DNA of 64,000 nucleotides from Hippopus hippopus (taxonomy: Eukaryota > Mollusca > Bivalvia > Cardiida > Cardiidae). The notes beneath the pieces were generated by a model. The model had not been told where the DNA came from. It saw only the letters and a list, made by a program, of their open reading frames with translations, and did not search any database. The number at the start of each line of letters is the position of its first letter. Within the stretch, counting starts at the first letter, position 1. The translations under genes were made by a program, and so were the position numbers. Location of the stretch: contig OX328110.1 in assembly GCA_946811185.2 (NCBI GenBank), forward strand, positions 21,810,456 through 21,874,455, in the 5' to 3' direction. Shown piece after piece: positions 58,916 through 64,000 of this stretch.

Positions 58916-60823
58916 TCACTCATGATAATCTTCTCCGTCCCATTGCAATTCGTCGCCTCGGCCATTACTCTCAAGCATAGCTATGATGATAAATTTCAGA
59001 AACATCGGTACTGTACCTCCTTTCCTTGGTTCTCTCTGTCGTTCGTTGACCAAATTAATAGCAGACAACATCCCTGATACAATGCTGTGTCTGTTGGCTT
59101 CTGTGAGGTTGGGTGATTCTAGAAAGAGCTTTCCATTCTTATTAGTCGAGCCCCATTTCTTTATCTTAAATGGAATTCTTCCTCGGACCCTCCTTAAGGG
59201 TACGTTATTTCTTGTTAAAAGATTTCTAAGATTTTCTGCGTGACAAAACGATGCAACCTCCATCTCTAGGTCATGATTCCAAATAAAAACTCCTCTTTCT
59301 GCTATTTCAGTGAATGAGGGATTAGCTGATACAATCCCCAGATTTAGGGTTCCACTGATGTCATCATAGGTATCGTGATCTAACAGGAAGTAACGTGAAA
59401 CTGGCTGCCCATGACTACCTTTCATATCTAAAAAATCGCACACTTTCTCTGCTTTCTGTTTATTTCCTTCTCCTGCTATGTTTATTATTGTCAAGGATGA
59501 TAGAAACTCTTGTAGCTGACTCAAAAAGGGGTCTGCTCTTAATCCAGCCTGTTCCAGAAGATTACGTCCGACATCATTAGAATCATGCACAATAACATCT
59601 CGTATCGCTTCGACAAACATAACATCAGAGTCCCCTTCAACAAGAAACACTCTCTTGGAGAACCAAATAAGACTCATAGGATAAGTTGTTATAGACCTCT
59701 TTACCTTCTCATTAATTTCATCAGATCCCACACTCAGTAAATTTTTGCCATTAAAAACCCTACATTCATCCCCCTTCCCACAAAATATGTAACTTTTTGG
59801 TAAGTTCCAGGGGCTTATAAAGAAAGGATCATGAGTTGCAACAATTACTAGTTTCTCCTGACGATCTATTTGTTTGAGAATATCAAACAATAATTTTGTT
59901 GTCTGCCTATCCATCCCCCTGCTCGGTTCTTCTAAACATAATGTTGTGGGTGTGGTTCCATACAACAGAGCAGAGGATAAATGTCCTTCAAGCACTGCTT
60001 CCGGCAAACGGAGAAGAGGCACCTTCTTCCCGGTACTGCCCATTTTTATTTCGATTGGGCCATTTCTATGTTCTGACGAATATACATCACCGTTTACAAG
60101 CTTACGAAATATACCGGTATGTAAAACCGTCTCACTATCACCATCGTCAACATTCTCTAGATACCACCTCAAAACGTCTGCGTTATCAGAGGATGCCTGA
60201 AATTGATTGGCATCAGCATAGGTAGACTGTGCCGGATTGATACCTCTGTGTGGCAAAGTCATTTGTATTAATATATTTTTTTCAATGAATTCATCGAATG
60301 AAGGTGTTTCAATTTTACGTTTCTTTAATTCCGGAAATATCACCTTATATACATGGAAAACGTCTACATGTAGATCTTCTTCAAGATTACGAAAAAATTT
60401 CTTTATCGTATTTTTTAAAAGGATCAGATCTGCCTGTAAAATGCCGTCTAGCTTTACTTGAAATATTTCCCAATCGTTGTGAACCCTTCTTGCGCCATAA
60501 ACTTGCATTTTGCAGTCGTCTTTATCAGTTGCCATTAAAATCTTTGAAATTTTGTTTCTTTCAATTTTGTGCATGTATATGGATGCGATCTGATAACTAT
60601 TTGTTCGAAAATAGCAGACAGCAAATGAATAACCCGTTGGATTACAAGGAGACGACGCTTGTTTGAGGTCTGTAGTTTTGAGACAGTTACGAATTGCTTC
60701 AAACACGCATGTTTTTCCGGTGCTGTTTCCTCCCAGGAAAAAGTACACCCCATTTTTCTGAAATTTGAAGCTGATCTCATCTCTAAAGCAAACGAAATTG
60801 TAGAGAATAATTTTTCGCAGCAT
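58916..60823 (-). CDS. OLD-like ABC ATPase with C-terminal TOPRIM nuclease domain, intronless, 635 aa
   Basis: An uninterrupted ORF from ATG to TGA. The N-terminus MLRKIILYNFVCFRDEISF is the typical first strand of SMC/OLD-type ATPases. Walker A is GGNSTGKT (31-38), a degenerate signature lies near LEGHLSSALL (278-287), Walker B is TTLCLEEP (293-300, acidic pair E298/E299), and the H-loop is ATHDP (H331). A TOPRIM domain follows: VFLVEGDSDVMF (E396, D400), LLDHDTYDD (D482, D484) and HDLEMEV (about 517-523). In prokaryotes this order is the class of OLD nucleases and GajA, ATP-regulated DNA endonucleases used against phage. The ATPase would gate cleavage by the metal-binding TOPRIM site. All catalytic-type residues appear present, so it looks intact. 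The start is chosen because it is the first Met, opens the conserved strand, and has A at -3. There are no introns, unlike mael. Function in an animal is unknown. Horizontal acquisition or membership of a larger bivalve family are both possible. Confidence 0.87.
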   Translation of the reverse strand: MLRKIILYNFVCFRDEISFKFQKNGVYFFLGGNSTGKTCVFEAIRNCLKTTDLKQASSPCNPTGYSFAVCYFRTNSYQIASIYMHKIERNKISKILMATDKDDCKMQVYGARRVHNDWEIFQVKLDGILQADLILLKNTIKKFFRNLEEDLHVDVFHVYKVIFPELKKRKIETPSFDEFIEKNILIQMTLPHRGINPAQSTYADANQFQASSDNADVLRWYLENVDDGDSETVLHTGIFRKLVNGDVYSSEHRNGPIEIKMGSTGKKVPLLRLPEAVLEGHLSSALLYGTTPTTLCLEEPSRGMDRQTTKLLFDILKQIDRQEKLVIVATHDPFFISPWNLPKSYIFCGKGDECRVFNGKNLLSVGSDEINEKVKRSITTYPMSLIWFSKRVFLVEGDSDVMFVEAIRDVIVHDSNDVGRNLLEQAGLRADPFLSQLQEFLSSLTIINIAGEGNKQKAEKVCDFLDMKGSHGQPVSRYFLLDHDTYDDISGTLNLGIVSANPSFTEIAERGVFIWNHDLEMEVASFCHAENLRNLLTRNNVPLRRVRGRIPFKIKKWGSTNKNGKLFLESPNLTEANRHSIVSGMLSAINLVNERQREPRKGGTVPMFLKFIIIAMLESNGRGDELQWDGEDYHE

Positions 60824-60875
60824 TTTTCTTCTAGTTACTTCGAATTTTTATTCTTAAAAGCCAAAGTAACATGGT

Positions 60876-60881
60876 CTTATA
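60876..60881 (-). promoter_or_regulatory. possible TATA element upstream of the OLD-like gene
   Basis: The minus strand reads ACTATAAGACC about 55 bases before the start codon, spaced plausibly for a short leader. If transcription instead begins further upstream, a 13-codon upstream ORF starting at 60872 would precede the gene. Sequence pattern only. Confidence 0.25.
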
Positions 60882-61659
60882 GTATCTGTATCTTTGATTA
60901 TACCATCGAGGTAGATTTGTATGAAAGACTTGCTTACATTTTAATCATAAACGAAGTGTTAAGTTCTTGTTATAATGCAAATCGTCAGCTTTGGTCATTT
61001 AGCGCGGATATCCGTATGAAAAGATGATACAGTGAAGTTTTTGCGCTTAAATACATTTTGACAATTGATGAATTGACATTAAAAAGTGTTTATATGAGGT
61101 AAGACTGTGTGTTATATTGATATGTATGTATAAAAGACATTGAGCTGCTGAGCAGTCCCTATCAAACTAATGCAAAGCAGCGGGTTTTCGAAAACGTACA
61201 AAACGTAAAATATCTTGGCGATACCAAATAATTATGATTCAATCACTGTAGCGATCTAGACAAAATTTTTGGCCACCTGGCATATGGCAATGTACAATTT
61301 ATCTGTACCTGACGTGGTCTGACAGTTGAAGATTTCAAATATGGGATAGCATGTAAAGGATCTGAAACGAAGCATGTTAGAAGAGTAAAGAAGATGATAC
61401 TTCCTATGAATTAAAGTAAAAGTCACGGCCATGGTACCTCAAGGTCGTTTAAGATATATTGTTTTTACACAACTTTTAGAAAGTGGCAATATGTAACTAG
61501 GTAAACTGTGGCGAGTTCAATTTTTAAGATATAAACTATACGTGAAATGTGTTTGAAGATGATTCATAGCAAATGACGCACAATTATAGTAATTTTTGTG
61601 GAGGGTTTCTAATAACGTCAACCAGATATAGTAAAATTAATGTGTGTACATATATTTTC
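60882..61659. other. upstream region of the OLD-like gene
   Basis: AT-rich. No ORF with recognisable content, no second gene, no repeat that I can place. Any promoter of the OLD-like gene should be in the first part. Confidence 0.4.
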
Positions 61660-62680
61660 ACGAAGACTGTATAGTGTCTATAGCAACTGTTGCAGTCTAA
61701 AACGATGTCACGAAGCTGCAGAAAGTTTATACAACCAAAGTAACGTTTAATATGTAATAACAATGTCTATAGAGCTCTAAAACAGCTGTAGATCTACATT
61801 TAAGTCGACGATGCTTTTACAACTGTAGATAGTTTATACAACCAAAGTAACTTTTAATATGCTATCACTACGTCTTTAGGGGCCTTAGAAAGCAACTGTT
61901 TATAGATCTGCATTTAAGTCCTATCAACAATACCCGAGCAGCAACCAAAGAAGCGACACATGATTTTCCACGAAGTCTGCAGATAGTCCATAGAAACAAC
62001 TGTAAAAAAGACAGATGATTTCTCACGAAGTCTTTTGATTTTCTATAAAAACTTTAGCAATGTTACATGTGCTGTCACAAAGTACGCAGAAAGTGTTACA
62101 ATAACTGTAGCCAAGTCTCATATTTCGCCGCTACGTATTTAGGAATTAAGAACAATTGTAGCCACGTTAGAAATGTTATCAAAAAGTCGTAAAACGCCCA
62201 TTAATAACAGCTTTCGCAACGTTAATTCAATGCACCATCACAAAGTAAGTAGAAGGCTTTATTACATTAGATGTTAATTGTAACTGTAGCCACGGCAGAT
62301 ATGTATACACGAATTCTGTCGCTTGTTAATAACTTTTTCAACATTAAATCAGCAATCACATAGTCTGTTGAAGCCTTGTACAACGTTAAGTAAATGAAAT
62401 ATCAGATGGAATGTAGAAAGCTTTATTAACCTGAGCCACGTCTACTATGATTCCACTACTTCAGAGCTTAATTGCAATTGTATCCACGGTAGCTCTCCCT
62501 GTATGTAAACACCAAGTCTGTAGATTGTTCGTAATAACTTTTCAACATTAAATAAGCTATCACAACGTCTGTTGTTCAAAGGCTTATACATCTGTAGCCA
62601 CGCCTAATGTGTTACCACTATGTCTCTACAATTTAAGTGATATACTGTACTGAGCTCTGTATACGGTATAAAAGGCTTGT
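61660..62680. repeat. degenerate tandem array, AACTGTAGCCACG type
   Basis: Diverged units of about 110-130 bp with CACGAAGTCTGTAGA, TTTATACAACCAAAGTAAC and GTAGCCACG. It lies 5' of the OLD-like gene. Confidence 0.6.
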
Positions 62681-62794
62681 TATATTTCTGTGGCCGCAGC
62701 CATCATCCATGTACCTGTAAAACAGAGAGATAAATCAAGTTTCAATTCCATTCATTTAGTAAACTCTTGTCGAGTTGCTTGGTCCCAAAAATCG

Positions 62795-63086
62795 TTTTCA
62801 ACATTTCATACGTGTCACGGCGTCCAGTACACCTGTAAATTCGGCCATTGGGTTTTCCTTGCCATTGCTTCATACAACTCTTTTTCCGAGCCACTGACCG
62901 TCTTTCTACATGAACATAGTCGTAAAACATACCAGGTGAGGGAGAGAAATGAATCCTGACACCATAGTCGCAGGTATAAAAGCAAACTCCACTAAGAGAG
63001 TATAGCCGTGCTTGGATTCGGTCTGTCAAGCCTTGGGTTACAAGTCTTGTATGCTACCGACTAGCTACCGGGTTTGGTCGCCGAAC
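62795..63086 (-). repeat. tRNA-derived SINE
   Basis: Reverse copy. Body complement near 62810-62960 (GTCACGGCGTCCAGTACACC) and a tRNA-like head complement near 63040-63080 (ACCGACTAGCTACCGGG). Confidence 0.65.
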
Positions 63087-63184
63087 TCAACTAGCAAAAG
63101 AACTACATGTACCTCGATTTAGTGCCAGCGTTTACCGGAACTATGGAAAATAGTACACGGGATGGGGGTTGGGAGTGTTCCCAA

Positions 63185-63358
63185 GCTTTAATGAAGCTAT
63201 GAGTAAAGGCATTTGAAAATATTGTGGGAAAAGGAGAAAATGCTGATAAACAGCATATTCTTCTTTTTCCAGCCATGTTTCAACAATTTTAAAGACGAGT
63301 TCCACTGTTCGGGACGAATTTGGACGAATCTAAATTTTTGTCGCTCGGTAAAGAGTGA
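63185..63358 (+). mobile_element. TTAA palindrome MITE
   Basis: GGCATTTGAAAATATTGTGG to GTCGCTCGGTAAAGAGT. The left end is missing. Confidence 0.65.
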
Positions 63359-63433
63359 AAAGGGAACCCCAAATGTTGCAACGCTTGCTACACTCAAGAT
63401 TGTATGGTAATAAGTTAGAATTATATATACGTC

Positions 63434-63603
63434 TTAACCTTTCCCCTCACAATCTCAAGGTGGAGAAAATGCATTTTCCCCTATTCCCACAATGTTCTAT
63501 CCTTTCAATGACAAATCCCACAATTTGGGCCACATTTAATTTGTCGTCTGCGATTGCTTTGGAATTTGACATGTTGTAAAATTTGTCGTTTGGTTAAGAC
63601 TTA
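63434..63603 (+). mobile_element. TTAA palindrome MITE, internally deleted
   Basis: CTTAACCTTTCCCCTCACAA to GTCGTTTGGTTAAGACTTAA. One palindrome arm is shortened. Confidence 0.6.
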
Positions 63604-64000
63604 AAAACGACTTAAAGTATAAATATGCTCATCACATGTTATTTTCATCATTTGAAAACAGTGAAGCAATCAGAAAAAAATCGTTTGCATCATTTTCATG
63701 GGACATGTTTTGTTCCTGCACAGTGATATTTCGAATTAAACATACCGAGTGATCATTTTCACCTGTTATCCAAGACGAAATACCGGCGGGATGACTTGCC
63801 CAACTCTTTGAAGTTGGTAAATTTTAATTTCATGTTTTTAGGGTCTCAGGGCATGCCTCAGAAAATCAGTCCAAATTCATGATCGCAGAAGTCCACATTC
63901 TGTGCAGTCTGATCATGAGCTACACTTTTTGCAAATTTTCTGCAATGGGCAGTAGCATCAAACACTGTCATGCTAGATCTTTCATTTCAACAATCATTTT
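63604..64000. other. intergenic end of window
   Basis: Only a short GTGCAGTCTGATCATGAGCT motif of the GTCTGATC repeat near 63903-63922. Nothing else seen. Confidence 0.5.

Noticed and set aside
59874..61027. Plus-strand ORFs of 108-122 aa over the OLD-like gene
   Set aside because: Antisense shadows of a gene with clear motifs on the other strand.

Overview
This is eukaryotic nuclear DNA, most likely from a bivalve mollusc (probably a heterodont clam). Genes are split by long AT-rich introns. The intergenic DNA is full of mollusc-type repeats: pearl-like tandem-core elements ending in ACGG/ACGC microsatellite, tRNA-derived SINEs, and several families of palindromic MITEs. No database could be searched, so the taxon is inferred from the repeat repertoire and protein families.

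Only two convincing protein-coding genes are present, both on the minus strand. (1) The maelstrom gene (mael, a piRNA-pathway factor) fills 4133-46872. I assembled 15 coding exons whose splice phases all agree, giving a 614-residue protein: N-terminal HMG box, Maelstrom (RNase H-fold) domain with a CxxH...C zinc-ligand pattern, and an unusually long Gly-Arg-Gly tail. (2) A 635-residue, intronless ORF at 58916-60823 encodes an OLD-like ABC-type ATPase fused to a TOPRIM nuclease domain. This architecture is best known from prokaryotic anti-phage proteins (OLD, GajA of Gabija) and is the most notable item in the window.

Layout. 1-4132: downstream of mael; SINE, MITEs, a large palindrome. 4133-46872: mael, with introns packed with repeats. 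15.65-17.21 and 31.13-32.98 kb hold two pearl-like elements with ~145-bp core units. 18.09-24.70 kb holds a large element with ~490-bp units and a second element nested in it. 24.95-28.27 kb holds two more fused elements with a third family nested in them. A Penelope-like GIY-YIG fragment lies at 29.1 kb and a truncated hAT-like zinc-finger exon at 44.66 kb. 46.9-58.9 kb: no convincing gene; inverted pearl-like elements, foldback MITEs, SINEs and unclassified unique sequence. 58.9-60.8 kb: the OLD-like gene, with degenerate tandem arrays on both sides (56.7-57.8 and 61.6-62.7 kb). 62.8-64.0 kb: SINE and MITEs.

The dominant small repeat is a ~230-bp MITE with TTAA ends and a perfect palindrome at its centre, present in roughly 40 full or partial copies. 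Several nested insertions give a relative order of transposition: TTAA MITEs are older than the pearl-like elements inserted in them, and younger TTAA copies sit inside older ones. A piRNA-pathway gene whose own introns are this loaded with transposons and hairpins is a biologically striking arrangement, although functional linkage is only inference.
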